In this document: in pieces, positions 26,178-34,939 of the stretch
Numbering within the stretch: position 1 is the first letter of the stretch
Layout of the letters: the number at the start of each line of letters is the position of its first letter
NCBI GenBank assembly: GCA_964449465.1
Contig: CAYVBK010000009.1
Location: 62,001-126,000 of the forward strand
Source of the DNA: CAYRXM01 sp964449465
GTDB lineage: Bacteria > Chloroflexota > Anaerolineae > JAFGEY01
Direction of reading: 5' to 3'
DNA length: 64,000 nucleotides
Notes under the pieces: generated by a model
What the model saw: the letters and a program-made list of their open reading frames with translations, nothing else
Told to the model about the DNA's origin: nothing
The model's database searches: none
Program-made: the position numbers and the translations under genes

Positions 26178-26612
26178 TTATTTCAATGAGACCAGCTTCA
26201 AGGCCAGCTCGGCGGTGGTTTCGGGCTTGACCCGCAATTCGACATCCATCAAAAGGCCTTCTTCATCCACCCCATAGTGGCTGCGAATGATTTTTTCGCC
26301 CCACGCGCCATAAGCCTCGGCCACCTGATGATCGGGGTCGGAGAGCAGAATGAACGGCAGGTTGTATTTCTGGCGGAATCGCACCAAAGCCTCTGGCTGG
26401 TCGGGGCTGATGCCAATGACCACCGCCCCATTGGCCTCGATCTGCGTCCAACTATCGCGAATGGCGCAGGCCTGCACAGTGCAGCCGGGTGTATCGGCTT
26501 TGGGGTAAAAATAAATCACCACGCGCTTGCCTCGAAAATCGCTCAAACTCACCTGCGCGCCATCATCGGCGGTCAAAGTGAACAACGGAGCCGGTTGTCC
26601 TTTTTCCAACAT
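26178..26612 (-). CDS. bcp: Peroxiredoxin Q (bacterioferritin comigratory protein)
   Basis: 144-residue thiol peroxidase. The peroxidatic Cys lies in ADTPGCTVQACAIRD, with the resolving Cys five residues later, the standard atypical two-Cys Prx Q arrangement. LSDFRGKRVVIYFYPKA is the conserved strand before it. It reduces hydrogen peroxide and organic peroxides with thioredoxin. GGGAGGATAAT precedes the ATG. It is a lone gene divergent from the RhmD-like gene. Confidence 0.92.
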   Translation of the reverse strand: MLEKGQPAPLFTLTADDGAQVSLSDFRGKRVVIYFYPKADTPGCTVQACAIRDSWTQIEANGAVVIGISPDQPEALVRFRQKYNLPFILLSDPDHQVAEAYGAWGEKIIRSHYGVDEEGLLMDVELRVKPETTAELALKLVSLK

Positions 26613-26725
26613 ATTATCCTCCCTTGAACTGAACCATCACAGTCACCTGTGTCTCTATTGACCTGATTGTACCACAATTGGGCTTTTTGGGATACGATTT
26701 ATGTCGCACAAGGAGAAAGGTAGAA

Positions 26726-27916
26726 ATGAAAATTGCAACAGTGCGTTTGCTGCGGGTGCGCGGTGTGATGACGCATCCGGGCATGTTTTGGGAAGAGCGG
26801 TTGGTGCGGCCGATGGATATTTACCCAGAGCACCGGGACGAAGGAGCGCGATGGCTGTCGGCGGCGGCCGAGGGGCAATATCCCATTCAGGCTTATTTTG
26901 TCCAGATCGAGGCCGACGAGGGCGTCAGTGGGCTGGGCGGCCCGATTGACGCCGGACAGGCCTTTATCATTGACCGGCAGCTCAAACCCCTGCTGCTGAA
27001 CCACGATCCGCTAGCCATCGAGCGCATCTGGGATCGCCTGTACCGCAGCATGGTGCATGGGCGCAAAGGCATAGACATGATGGCCCTCAGCGCCATAGAC
27101 TGCGCCTTGTGGGACCTGAAAGGCAAGTGGTTCAACGCGCCGGTGTACCAACTGCTGGGCGGGCCGACTCGCCAGGTCATTCCGGCGTATGCCAGCGCGT
27201 TGGGCTATTCGCTAGAGCCAGAGCGAGTGCATCAACGCGCGGCCGAATTTGTGGCGCAGGGCTATCGCGCCACCAAATGGTTTTTCCGACACGGCCCCAC
27301 CGACGGGGTGGAGGGCATCGCCAAAAACATCGAGTTGGTGCGCACCGTGCGCCAGGCCGTTGGCCCCGATGTCGAGATCATGCTGGACTGCTGGATGAGT
27401 TGGGATGTGCCATACACCATCCAGATGGCGCGGCGGTTGGAGGAATACCAGCCACGCTGGCTGGAAGAGCCGGTACTGCCCGACAAAATCGCCCAATGCG
27501 CCGAAATTCGCCGTCACTCGCCCGTTCCCATCGCCACCGGCGAGCACGAGTATACCCGCTGGGGGCAAAAAGCGCTGATGGACGCCGCCGCCGCCGATGT
27601 GCTGCAACCCGACATTTATTGGGCTGGCGGCATTTCCGAACTGGTCAAAATCTGCGCCCTGGCTTCGGCCTATGACCTGCCAGTGATCCCGCACGGACAT
27701 TCTGTACCCGCCACCGTCCACCTCATCGCCGCCCAATCGCCCACCACATGCCCCGTATTGGAATATCTGATCAAGTGGAACGAGATTCATCAGTTCTTCC
27801 TGCAAAACCCGGTCCGCCCGATCAACGGTCAGGTCACGTTGCCCACTATGCCAGGCATCGGCATGGAGCTGGACCCGGCCAAAATTCAAGATTTGCAAGA
27901 GGTCAACTGGGATTAG
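26726..27916 (+). CDS. Enolase-superfamily sugar-acid dehydratase (L-rhamnonate dehydratase-like)
   Basis: 396-residue mandelate racemase-type protein. Metal ligands are visible in LDCWMSWDV (Asp), RWLEEPVLPD (Glu) and GEHEYTRWG (Glu). A catalytic His is in VIPHGHS. The GEHEYTR element and His location resemble L-rhamnonate and related acid-sugar dehydratases, which make 2-keto-3-deoxy acids. Mannonate dehydratase activity would fit the neighbouring epimerase and SDR, but is not provable here. The ATG at 26726 has AAGGAGAAAGG upstream. The LacI repressor gene follows in the same direction. Confidence 0.8.
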   Translation: MKIATVRLLRVRGVMTHPGMFWEERLVRPMDIYPEHRDEGARWLSAAAEGQYPIQAYFVQIEADEGVSGLGGPIDAGQAFIIDRQLKPLLLNHDPLAIERIWDRLYRSMVHGRKGIDMMALSAIDCALWDLKGKWFNAPVYQLLGGPTRQVIPAYASALGYSLEPERVHQRAAEFVAQGYRATKWFFRHGPTDGVEGIAKNIELVRTVRQAVGPDVEIMLDCWMSWDVPYTIQMARRLEEYQPRWLEEPVLPDKIAQCAEIRRHSPVPIATGEHEYTRWGQKALMDAAAADVLQPDIYWAGGISELVKICALASAYDLPVIPHGHSVPATVHLIAAQSPTTCPVLEYLIKWNEIHQFFLQNPVRPINGQVTLPTMPGIGMELDPAKIQDLQEVNWD

Positions 27917-27924
27917 AGCCAGTT

Positions 27925-27953
27925 TTGACATTCCCCTTATTTTTTGTTATACT
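27925..27953 (+). promoter_or_regulatory. Sigma70-type promoter before lacI-family gene
   Basis: Perfect TTGACA at 27925-27930, 17-base spacer, TATACT at 27948-27953. It starts 9 bases after the dehydratase stop and drives the repressor and probably the genes through 36094. Confidence 0.8.
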
Positions 27954-27957
27954 GTAT

Positions 27958-27973
27958 CCGTTAACGTTCACGG
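27958..27973 (+). promoter_or_regulatory. Predicted LacI-family operator
   Basis: CCGTTAACGTTCACGG is a near-perfect 16-bp palindrome (two mismatching positions) with a central AACGTT. It is positioned at the predicted transcription start. Central CG and inverted arms are typical of LacI-type sites, and the downstream gene encodes such a repressor, so autoregulation is the natural inference. Confidence 0.65.
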
Positions 27974-27999
27974 AAAATTTTGAAGATTGAGGAGCGACA

Positions 28000-29049
28000 G
28001 TGCACCGGGTGACGATCAAAGACATTGCCCGTGAAGCGGGCGTGTCGGCGCAGACGGTCTCGCGGGCGATCAATGACCGCAGCGAGATTCAGGCCGAAAC
28101 CAAAGCGCGCATTTTGGATATTGCCGGGCGAATGGGCTACCACCCCAACAGCGTGGCCCGCAGCCTGGTCAGCCGACACACTCAAAACATCGGCCTGGTA
28201 GTGCCAGACGTGATGAACCCCTTTTTTTCCGAAATCGCCCGCGGCATTCAAGACGCCGCCTTTGAGTCGGGCTATAATGTCTTTTTGTGCAACGCCGACG
28301 AGAGCCTCGAACGCGCCATCAGCGTCCTCCATTCGCTGGAAGCGCAGCGGGTAGACGGCCTGATCTTGTGCAGCTCGCGCCTGACCGACCGCGAAATGAT
28401 GAACCTGGCTGAGCGTTATCAGCCATTGGTGTTGATCAACCGGCAAATTTCCCACGCGCGAACACGGCAAATCCTGGTAGACGACCATGGCGGCGCATAT
28501 CGGGCCGTTGAGCATCTGATCGGGTTGGGGCATCGTGAAATCGGCATCTTGACCGGGCCGGCCAACTCGCACAGCGGACGGGAGCGACTCCAGGGGTATG
28601 AGCGGGCCCTGATGGCGCATGGTTTGACGCCGACGGCGCGCTGGCAGGTACCCTGCGCACCCAAATCGGAGGGGGGGCGGACAGCCGCCAAAGAATTGCT
28701 GAGCCGCTCTCCAGAACTGACCGCCTTGCTGTGCTACAACGACCTGGCCGCCATCGGCGTTTATCAAGCCGCCGCCGAGTTGGGACTCGATGTTCCACAA
28801 TCTCTGTCCATTGTTGGCTATGATGATATTCCCTTTGCATCGTTGGTTTCTCCAACTCTGACCACGGTTCACATTCCCAAATACGAATTGGGCGTGCGGG
28901 CGATGAACCTGATCCTGGATGCACTGGAACATAACGAGCCGGTCGCCGGGCCGGTGACGCTGGATACGCAGTTGATTGTGCGCGGCTCGACCGGGTCGCG
29001 CAGAGGAGAGGAGAATGAGCAGCATAGACAATCTGGTTCGGGCTTTTAA
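28000..29049 (+). CDS. LacI family transcriptional regulator
   Basis: 349 residues. The N-terminal helix-turn-helix reads VTIKDIAREAGVSAQTVSRA, with the hinge helix at NSVARSLVS. A periplasmic-binding-protein-like effector domain follows (NIGLVVPDVMNPFF, then SIVGYDDIPFASLVSPTLTT). GTG at 28000 follows GAGGAG at six bases; a GTG nine bases later is an alternative. The predicted operator at its promoter suggests self-repression. It probably senses a uronate or aldonate intermediate handled by the downstream genes. Its last 35 bases overlap the uxaE start. Confidence 0.93.
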   Translation: MHRVTIKDIAREAGVSAQTVSRAINDRSEIQAETKARILDIAGRMGYHPNSVARSLVSRHTQNIGLVVPDVMNPFFSEIARGIQDAAFESGYNVFLCNADESLERAISVLHSLEAQRVDGLILCSSRLTDREMMNLAERYQPLVLINRQISHARTRQILVDDHGGAYRAVEHLIGLGHREIGILTGPANSHSGRERLQGYERALMAHGLTPTARWQVPCAPKSEGGRTAAKELLSRSPELTALLCYNDLAAIGVYQAAAELGLDVPQSLSIVGYDDIPFASLVSPTLTTVHIPKYELGVRAMNLILDALEHNEPVAGPVTLDTQLIVRGSTGSRRGEENEQHRQSGSGF

Positions 29050-30616
29050 CGCGGATGCGCCGGTACCCGAGACAGCCGGCCCATTGATCGAACAGATCGA
29101 GCGCATGAGCGGACTTCAGGTGTATGAGCGTTCGCTGATCTGGGCGCATCAATGCCTTTTTTTTCTGGGCAAAAAACCCGATGATGGCGAAAAATTTCTA
29201 GGCCTCTTGTTTGCCCCACCCAATCCGGCTTTGAATCACTTGAACGGCCAGGAGCATCAGGTGACAACCAACGGAGCGACCTGGACCTGCCGTCTATGCC
29301 CCACTACCTATGCCCACGCAGTCGAGTTGCACCAACTGCTGCCTTGTACCAACCCAACTACATTAGGACTGCAAACCTCGGCCGGCTGCGGCGACCGGCT
29401 GGGTCTGGCCACGCCGGGCCACGTGCGGGCGGTGCGCAAAACCGGCGTGGCCCCAATTTGGGGTGTGGCCCCCATTTTCAGCCAGCAATCTATCCGCGAG
29501 ATGGAGCGCACCGGGCGCACGCCACAAGATGTGATCAATGACGGCACATGGGGCGTGTTCCAGGAGGGCTGGCGTGGGGGCTATGGCGCCGACGCCGATC
29601 ACCTCAAAACGCCGGCAGACATTGATGTGTGCGTCGCCGCCGGGTTCACCTTTTATACCTTTGACCCGCGCGAGCATGTGGACAATGACGCACATACCGA
29701 TCCGCTGACGGTGCTTCAGGCCAAGGTCGCCGCCTTGCCGTGGGATCGGCTGACCGATGACGAAAATGCGTTGCGGGCGCGGTATTTGAAAACCTTTGAT
29801 ATCGAAGGAGATTTTGCGCTCACTTTTGACGAGGAAACTCTGCTGCGCGCGGCGGCCAAGTATGGCCAGGCCATTGCCCACGTCGCCGAGATGTATCGCT
29901 ATCTCCAAAGCAAGATGGCCGAAATCGGCGGGGCTTTGACAGGCTCGACCGGCCGGCCGTTCGAGGTCGAAGTCTCGGTGGATGAGACCGACACGCCCAC
30001 CTCGCCGGAAGAGCATTTCTTTATCGCCAGCGAGTTGAAACGGTTGGGCGTACAGTGGGTCAGCCTGGCCCCGCGCTATGTGGGCCGCTTTGAAAAAGGG
30101 GTGGATTACATCGGTGACCTGGCCGAGTTTGAGCGCGAAATGATCAAACATGCGGCCATCGCCCGCCGCTGCGGCCCCTACAAGTTGAGCATCCATTCCG
30201 GCTCGGACAAGTTCAGCGTGTATCCGATCATCGCCCGGCACACCCACAACCTGGTGCACCTCAAAACCGCCGGCACCAGCTACCTGGAGGCGCTGCGCGC
30301 CATCGCTTCTATTGAACCCGCTTTATTCAAAAGCATCCTCGATTTTTCTTTTGAACGCTACGAGCAAGACAAGGTCTCCTATCACGTCTCGGCCGACCCG
30401 GCGCTGGCCCTCCATTCCACCGATTTGAGCGACGGCGAGCTGGCGCGCACGCTGGACAACTTTCACAACCGCCAAATGCTGCACGTCACCTTTGGCTCGG
30501 TGCTGAACGATCAGCGTTTCCGGGCGCGCTTTTTTGCCGCGCTGCGCCAGAACGAGGAGGCCTATTACGGCGTGCTGGAGGTACACTTTGATCGGCATCT
30601 GGAGGCGTTCAGGTAA
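29015..30616 (+). CDS. uxaE: Tagaturonate/fructuronate epimerase family protein
   Basis: 533-residue protein of the UxaE family, first recognised in Thermotoga, which interconverts D-tagaturonate and D-fructuronate and so joins galacturonate to the glucuronate branch. Family features are the HTHNLVHLKTAGTSYLEALR block, EVEVSVDETDTPTSPEEHFF and YKLSIHSGSDKFSVYP. GAGGAGAGGAGA precedes the ATG at 29015, inside the lacI 3' end. The SDR at 31479 is the expected next step (fructuronate to mannonate), with the enolase-superfamily dehydratase upstream and KDG kinase/aldolase elsewhere in the window. Some family members may use other ketoses. Confidence 0.88.
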   Translation: MSSIDNLVRAFNADAPVPETAGPLIEQIERMSGLQVYERSLIWAHQCLFFLGKKPDDGEKFLGLLFAPPNPALNHLNGQEHQVTTNGATWTCRLCPTTYAHAVELHQLLPCTNPTTLGLQTSAGCGDRLGLATPGHVRAVRKTGVAPIWGVAPIFSQQSIREMERTGRTPQDVINDGTWGVFQEGWRGGYGADADHLKTPADIDVCVAAGFTFYTFDPREHVDNDAHTDPLTVLQAKVAALPWDRLTDDENALRARYLKTFDIEGDFALTFDEETLLRAAAKYGQAIAHVAEMYRYLQSKMAEIGGALTGSTGRPFEVEVSVDETDTPTSPEEHFFIASELKRLGVQWVSLAPRYVGRFEKGVDYIGDLAEFEREMIKHAAIARRCGPYKLSIHSGSDKFSVYPIIARHTHNLVHLKTAGTSYLEALRAIASIEPALFKSILDFSFERYEQDKVSYHVSADPALALHSTDLSDGELARTLDNFHNRQMLHVTFGSVLNDQRFRARFFAALRQNEEAYYGVLEVHFDRHLEAFR

Positions 30617-30628
30617 AAGGTCAGCCGG

Positions 30629-31051
30629 GTGAACGAAACACGAAAACCCCAATTGGACGAGATCGTTGATATTGTTACCAGAAACCTGGATGCACAAGCC
30701 ATTTATCTGTTTGGCTCATTTGGCACCGCCGATGAACAGGCAGAAAGCGATCTGGACATTGCACTGCTTCTATCGCCGCAGCAGGCCAAACAGATTGGTG
30801 ACCTGGCCTGGAGCGACTTGCGCTCCGAGTTGGAAGACCTGGTGCATAAACCTGTTGATTTGATCAATTTGCGTCGCGCGCCTACGGTGCTGCAAAAAGA
30901 GGTTCTGGCTGCCGGTCGGCGTATTTACCAGAGCAATATGCATGCTGCCAATGAGTTTGAAATGTTGACCATGTCCTATTACCAAAAACTGAACCAGGAA
31001 CGCGCCGAAATCATTGCTGATGCGTTTGCCACCGGGAGGTTTATCACTTGA
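30629..31051 (+). CDS. MntA-like nucleotidyltransferase antitoxin (second copy)
   Basis: 140-residue nucleotidyltransferase with LFGSFGTADEQAESDLDIAL, the complete G-S-x10-D-x-D motif. GTG start 12 bases after uxaE. The HepT-like gene overlaps its stop. It is not closely similar to the copy at 13200: it is longer and carries a distinct C-terminal helix pair. Like that copy, it is inserted in a sugar-acid operon. Expected role: AMPylating antitoxin of the HepT partner. Confidence 0.85.
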   Translation: MNETRKPQLDEIVDIVTRNLDAQAIYLFGSFGTADEQAESDLDIALLLSPQQAKQIGDLAWSDLRSELEDLVHKPVDLINLRRAPTVLQKEVLAAGRRIYQSNMHAANEFEMLTMSYYQKLNQERAEIIADAFATGRFIT

Positions 31052-31461
31052 TAGATGATGTTGCTCTGAGCAAAAAAGCAAGTATTGAGCGATGTATAAG
31101 ACAAATTCGCACTTATTATACTGCACCCAGCGATGTACCCTTTGAACAAGATCATTTCAAGCAAGATGCGATTGCGGTGAATATGCAGCGTGCGTGTGAA
31201 CAATGCATCGATCTGGCTAACCATACCATCAGAAGCAAAAAGCTCGGTTTGCCACAATCTTCCAAAGAGAGCTTTGCGCTGCTGGCGCAACATCATATCA
31301 TTCCCCGAAACCTGGCCGCCAACCTTGAAAACATGGTCGGATTTCGCAATGTTCTGGTACATCAATATCAAGACCTCGACATCCAGTTGATGGTGGATGT
31401 GATCGAAAATCATCTGGATGATCTGATTGATTTTACCAATTTTGTCATCAAACCTGATTAA
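31048..31461 (+). CDS. HepT-like toxin (second copy)
   Basis: 137-residue all-helical HepT/DUF86 protein. The R-x4-H-x-Y motif is FRNVLVHQY. The TTG start at 31048 overlaps the antitoxin stop (TTGA), the same junction sequence used by the other MntA gene at its own upstream neighbour. Order here is antitoxin first, toxin second, as in the other module. The SDR gene follows after 17 bases. Confidence 0.85.
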   Translation: MIDDVALSKKASIERCIRQIRTYYTAPSDVPFEQDHFKQDAIAVNMQRACEQCIDLANHTIRSKKLGLPQSSKESFALLAQHHIIPRNLAANLENMVGFRNVLVHQYQDLDIQLMVDVIENHLDDLIDFTNFVIKPD

Positions 31462-31478
31462 AGTAAAAGGAGATAGCT

Positions 31479-32330
31479 GTGAGTAGCCAGAAATACATTT
31501 ACGATCTATTTAAGCTCGAAGGCCAGGTCGCTGTCGTCACCGGCGGCGGCGGGGTGCTGTGCAGTGCGCTGTCCAGGGCGCTGGGTAAGGCCGGCGTCAA
31601 GGTGGCCGTGCTAGACCTGTTTGTCGAGGCCGCGCAAAAGGTAGTAGACGATATTGTCGCCAATGGCGGCGAGGGCGCTGAGTACAACGCTGTGGCGGTC
31701 AAGTGTGACGTACTGGACAAGGCCAGCGTCGAGGCGGCCAAAGACGTGGTGCTGGAAAAATTTGGCCGGGTGGACATTTTGATCAACGGCGCGGGCGGCA
31801 ACAAGCGACAGGCCACCACCGGCCCCGATATGCCCTTTTTCGATCTGCCCGCCGATGCCGTGCAGTGGGTGTTCAACCTCAATTTCATCGGCACCCTGCT
31901 GCCCAGCCAGGTCTTCGGCAAATTGATCGCCGCACAGGGCCAGGGCAGCATCATCAACATCTCGTCTATGAACGCCTTTCGTCCACTGACCAAGATTCCG
32001 GCCTATTCGGCGGCCAAAGCAGCGGTGAGCAATTTCACCCAATGGCTGGCCGTGCACATGTCGCAGGAATACTCGACCCGCATCCGCGTCAATGCCATCG
32101 CGCCCGGCTTTTTCCTCACCGATCAGAACCGCTTTTTGCTCACCGACGAGAAAACCGGCGTATTGACCCCACGCGGCCAGCAGATCATTTCGCACACCCC
32201 GATGGGTGAGTTTGGTGCGCCAGAAGACCTGATCGGCACCGTGCTGTGGCTGCTCTCGCCGGGGGCGCGCTTTGTGCATGGCGTGGTGGTGCCCATTGAC
32301 GGCGGTTTTGCGGCCTATAGTGGGGTATAG
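31479..32330 (+). CDS. SDR dehydrogenase, probable fructuronate reductase/mannonate oxidoreductase
   Basis: 283-residue SDR with VAVVTGGGGVLCSAL, INGAGG, catalytic Ser in NISSMNAF and YSAAK. The C-terminus GVVVPIDGGFAAYSGV is typical of the SDR branch that sits next to UxaE in Thermotoga-like uronate clusters and is predicted to interconvert D-fructuronate and D-mannonate. That context is repeated here. GTG start after AAAGGAGATAGCT. The specific reaction is inferred from neighbourhood. Confidence 0.82.
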   Translation: MSSQKYIYDLFKLEGQVAVVTGGGGVLCSALSRALGKAGVKVAVLDLFVEAAQKVVDDIVANGGEGAEYNAVAVKCDVLDKASVEAAKDVVLEKFGRVDILINGAGGNKRQATTGPDMPFFDLPADAVQWVFNLNFIGTLLPSQVFGKLIAAQGQGSIINISSMNAFRPLTKIPAYSAAKAAVSNFTQWLAVHMSQEYSTRIRVNAIAPGFFLTDQNRFLLTDEKTGVLTPRGQQIISHTPMGEFGAPEDLIGTVLWLLSPGARFVHGVVVPIDGGFAAYSGV

Positions 32331-32365
32331 CGAATCAGCAAATCAGCAATTCAAAGGAGAGGAAC

Positions 32366-33265
32366 ATGAATATTCAAGAGGCAGCCAAACCGTTGACTGA
32401 CATGCAGCCCCAATACAAGTTTTTTATTGGCATTGACTCGGACGGTTGTGCGTTCGACACGATGGAGATCAAGCACAAAGAGTGCTTTACGCCCAACATT
32501 ATCAAATTCTGGGGCTTGCAGGCCGTGTCCAAGTATGCCCGCGAAGCCAGCGAATTTGTCAACCTGTATTCCAAATGGCGCGGCGTTAACCGCTGGCCGG
32601 CGCTGATCAAGGTGTTCGATCTGCTGATGGAACGCGCCGAAGTAGCCCAGCGCGGTTTTCACGTCCCGCCGACGCCGCGCGTGCGCGAGTTTACCCTGAA
32701 CAAGCAATTCCCGCAGAGCAACGATGGTCTCAAAGCCTACATGGCCGCCCACCCCGACCCGGAACTGGACAAGGCCTTGGCCTGGAGTCTGGCCGTCAAT
32801 GCCGCCATCACCGACATGGTGTACGGCATTCCACCCTTTCCCTATGTGCGCGAAAGCCTGGATTTTCTCCAGAACAAGGCCGACATGATTGTGGTTTCGC
32901 AAACACCTACCGAGGCACTGTGCCGCGAGTGGGCCGAACATGGCATTGACCGCTATGTACGCATCATCGCCGGGCAAGAGATGGGCACCAAGAGCCAGCA
33001 CATCGCCCTGGCCGCCGGCGGCAAATATGCCACCGATCACATGCTGATGATCGGCGATGCGTTGGGCGACCTGAAGGCTGCTCGCGACAACCACGCCCTG
33101 TTTTTCCCGATCAACCCCGGCCGCGAAGACGAGAGCTGGCAGCGGTTCTATGAAGAGGGCCTGCACAAATTCTTGAACCTGGAATACACCGCCGACTATG
33201 AGGCAGCCCTGATCGCCGAGTTTGGAAAGGCCATGCCCGAAACACCACCGTGGCAGGGCAGGTAG
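32366..33265 (+). CDS. HAD family hydrolase
   Basis: 299 residues. Motif I is FIGIDSDGCAFDT (Asp-x-Asp-x-Cys replacing the usual Thr/Val), motif II Thr/Ser is in MIVVSQTPTEAL, and the motif IV acidic pair is in MLMIGDALGDLKAA. A large cap lies between motifs I and II. Probably a phosphatase of sugar phosphates. AAAGGAGAGGAAC precedes the ATG. It is in line with the SDR and UxaE genes, so a role in clearing or rescuing a phosphorylated intermediate is possible but unproved. Confidence 0.8.
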   Translation: MNIQEAAKPLTDMQPQYKFFIGIDSDGCAFDTMEIKHKECFTPNIIKFWGLQAVSKYAREASEFVNLYSKWRGVNRWPALIKVFDLLMERAEVAQRGFHVPPTPRVREFTLNKQFPQSNDGLKAYMAAHPDPELDKALAWSLAVNAAITDMVYGIPPFPYVRESLDFLQNKADMIVVSQTPTEALCREWAEHGIDRYVRIIAGQEMGTKSQHIALAAGGKYATDHMLMIGDALGDLKAARDNHALFFPINPGREDESWQRFYEEGLHKFLNLEYTADYEAALIAEFGKAMPETPPWQGR

Positions 33266-33338
33266 CAGAGCGCAAACCATTGACGCGCGGGCCTCGCTAT
33301 CACTGGTTCGGCTACTATATTGACTCGCCTTGGGGAGA

Positions 33339-33517
33339 GCCGCACAAAAATAGCCTGGCCTGAGCAGCGCAGAACCCCGAACTTGTTCGGGCAGGATTTA
33401 CTTGATCGGTGAGATGGCTTGAAAGGCCAGACCAACATCCCTCAACAAGTTGGGGTGGCCGCGCAAAAATGGCCCGGCCTGAGCAGCGCAGAACCCCGAA
33501 CTTGTTCGGGCAGAATT
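33339..33517. repeat. Two direct copies of a ~60-bp hairpin-bearing repeat
   Basis: Copies at 33339-33398 and 33458-33517 share GCCTGAGCAGCGCAGAA and CCCGAACTTGTTCGGGCAG almost base for base. Each contains the small hairpin CCGAA-CTTG-TTCGG. The spacer carries a related CCTCAACAAGTTGGGG fold. They fill most of the 291-base gap before the LarA-like gene. REP-type dispersed repeat is the simplest reading. Confidence 0.75.
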
Positions 33518-33556
33518 GACCATAGAAGACTGGTTTGTGTAACAGGAGTGCATATT

Positions 33557-34840
33557 ATGACAATTGGCATAGGATTTACAGATCGCACGCTAACCGAGGC
33601 TGAGGTGCGCGAGGTCGTCGCCCAGGCGTTCGCCGCCCACGATATGACCGGCAAGCGAGTGTTGTTCATCACCCCCGACGCCACCCGCTCTGGCCCGATG
33701 GACATGATGTTCAGGGTGTTTTACGATGCCATCGGCGACCGGGCCGCCGCGCTGGATTACCTGATCGCGCTGGGTACGCACATGCCCATGGACGACGATC
33801 ACCTGAACCGGCTGTTCGGCCTGACCGCGCAGGAAAGGGCGGAAAAATACAGCAAGGTGCGCATTTTCAACCACGAGTGGGAAAAAGCAGAAACGTTCAA
33901 GCAGATCGGCATCATCCCGGCCGCCGAAATTCACCAGATCACCGGCGGGCTGATGGAGATGGACGTGCCGGTGACGATCAACAAGCTGCTGTGGGACTAT
34001 GACCAGATCATCATCTGCGGGCCGACCTTTCCGCACGAAGTGGTGGGCTTTTCCGGCGGCAACAAGTATTTCTTTCCCGGTGTGGCCGGACCCGAGGTGA
34101 TCAACTTTTCGCACTGGCTGGGCGCCGTGATCACCAGTTGGAAGGTCATCGGCACCAAATACACCCCGGTGCGGGCGGTGATCAACCGCGCCGCCTCGTT
34201 CATCAACCTGCCCAAACTGTGCTTTAGCATGGTTGTAAGCGGAGCCAAAAGCTCCGCCGGACACCATGACCTGGTCGGCCTTTACTTTGGCACGCCGGAA
34301 CAGGCCTACGAGGCCGCCGCCGACCTGTCGGCCCAACACCATGTGCTTTACGTGCCAAAACCGTTCAAGCGCGTGCTGTCGGTGATGCCGCACCTCTATG
34401 ACGACATCTGGACGGCAGCCAAAGGCATGTACAAGATGGAGCCGGCCATCGCCGACGGCGGCCAAGTGATCATTTACGCCCCGCACATTACCGAAATTTC
34501 CTACACACACGGCAAGGTTTTGGACGAGATTGGCTATCACTGCCGCGACTATTTCCTCAAGCAGTGGGATGCCTTCAAGCACTATCCCTGGGGGGTGATC
34601 GCCCACAGCACGCACCTGCGCGGCGCAGGGACATACGATGCCGAGACCGGCGAGGAAAAGTTGCGCATCCAGGTGACGCTGGCTACCGGCGTGCCAAAGG
34701 AACGCTGCGAAAAGCTCAACCTGGGCTATATGGACCCTGCCACGGTCAACCTTGATGAGTGGAAGGGACGAGAGGAAAAAGGAATTTTGCTGGTGCCCCG
34801 AGCCGGCGAGATGTTGTATCGAATAGCGAATGGCGAATAG
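33557..34840 (+). CDS. LarA-like (DUF2088) nickel-pincer racemase-family protein
   Basis: 427-residue homologue of lactate racemase LarA. Visible family elements are TPDATRSGP (Asp/Arg of the substrate site), ALGTHMPM (His) and TFPHEVVGFSGGNKYFFPG, with the His and the Lys that covalently holds the nickel-pincer cofactor in LarA. AGGAGTGCATATT precedes the ATG at 33557; an upstream frame extension is unsupported. LarA homologues include racemases and epimerases of other 2-hydroxy and sugar acids, so in this uronate block a sugar-acid epimerase is plausible. LarB, LarC and LarE, needed for the cofactor, are not in the window. Confidence 0.85.
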   Translation: MTIGIGFTDRTLTEAEVREVVAQAFAAHDMTGKRVLFITPDATRSGPMDMMFRVFYDAIGDRAAALDYLIALGTHMPMDDDHLNRLFGLTAQERAEKYSKVRIFNHEWEKAETFKQIGIIPAAEIHQITGGLMEMDVPVTINKLLWDYDQIIICGPTFPHEVVGFSGGNKYFFPGVAGPEVINFSHWLGAVITSWKVIGTKYTPVRAVINRAASFINLPKLCFSMVVSGAKSSAGHHDLVGLYFGTPEQAYEAAADLSAQHHVLYVPKPFKRVLSVMPHLYDDIWTAAKGMYKMEPAIADGGQVIIYAPHITEISYTHGKVLDEIGYHCRDYFLKQWDAFKHYPWGVIAHSTHLRGAGTYDAETGEEKLRIQVTLATGVPKERCEKLNLGYMDPATVNLDEWKGREEKGILLVPRAGEMLYRIANGE

Positions 34841-34939
34841 CAAATGGCGAATGGCGAACTATGCTGTCATTTGTCATTTGTCGCCTGTTATTTACCCTGG
34901 TTAAAGCTCATCCAGTGAACTCTTGAAAGGAAAACAACA

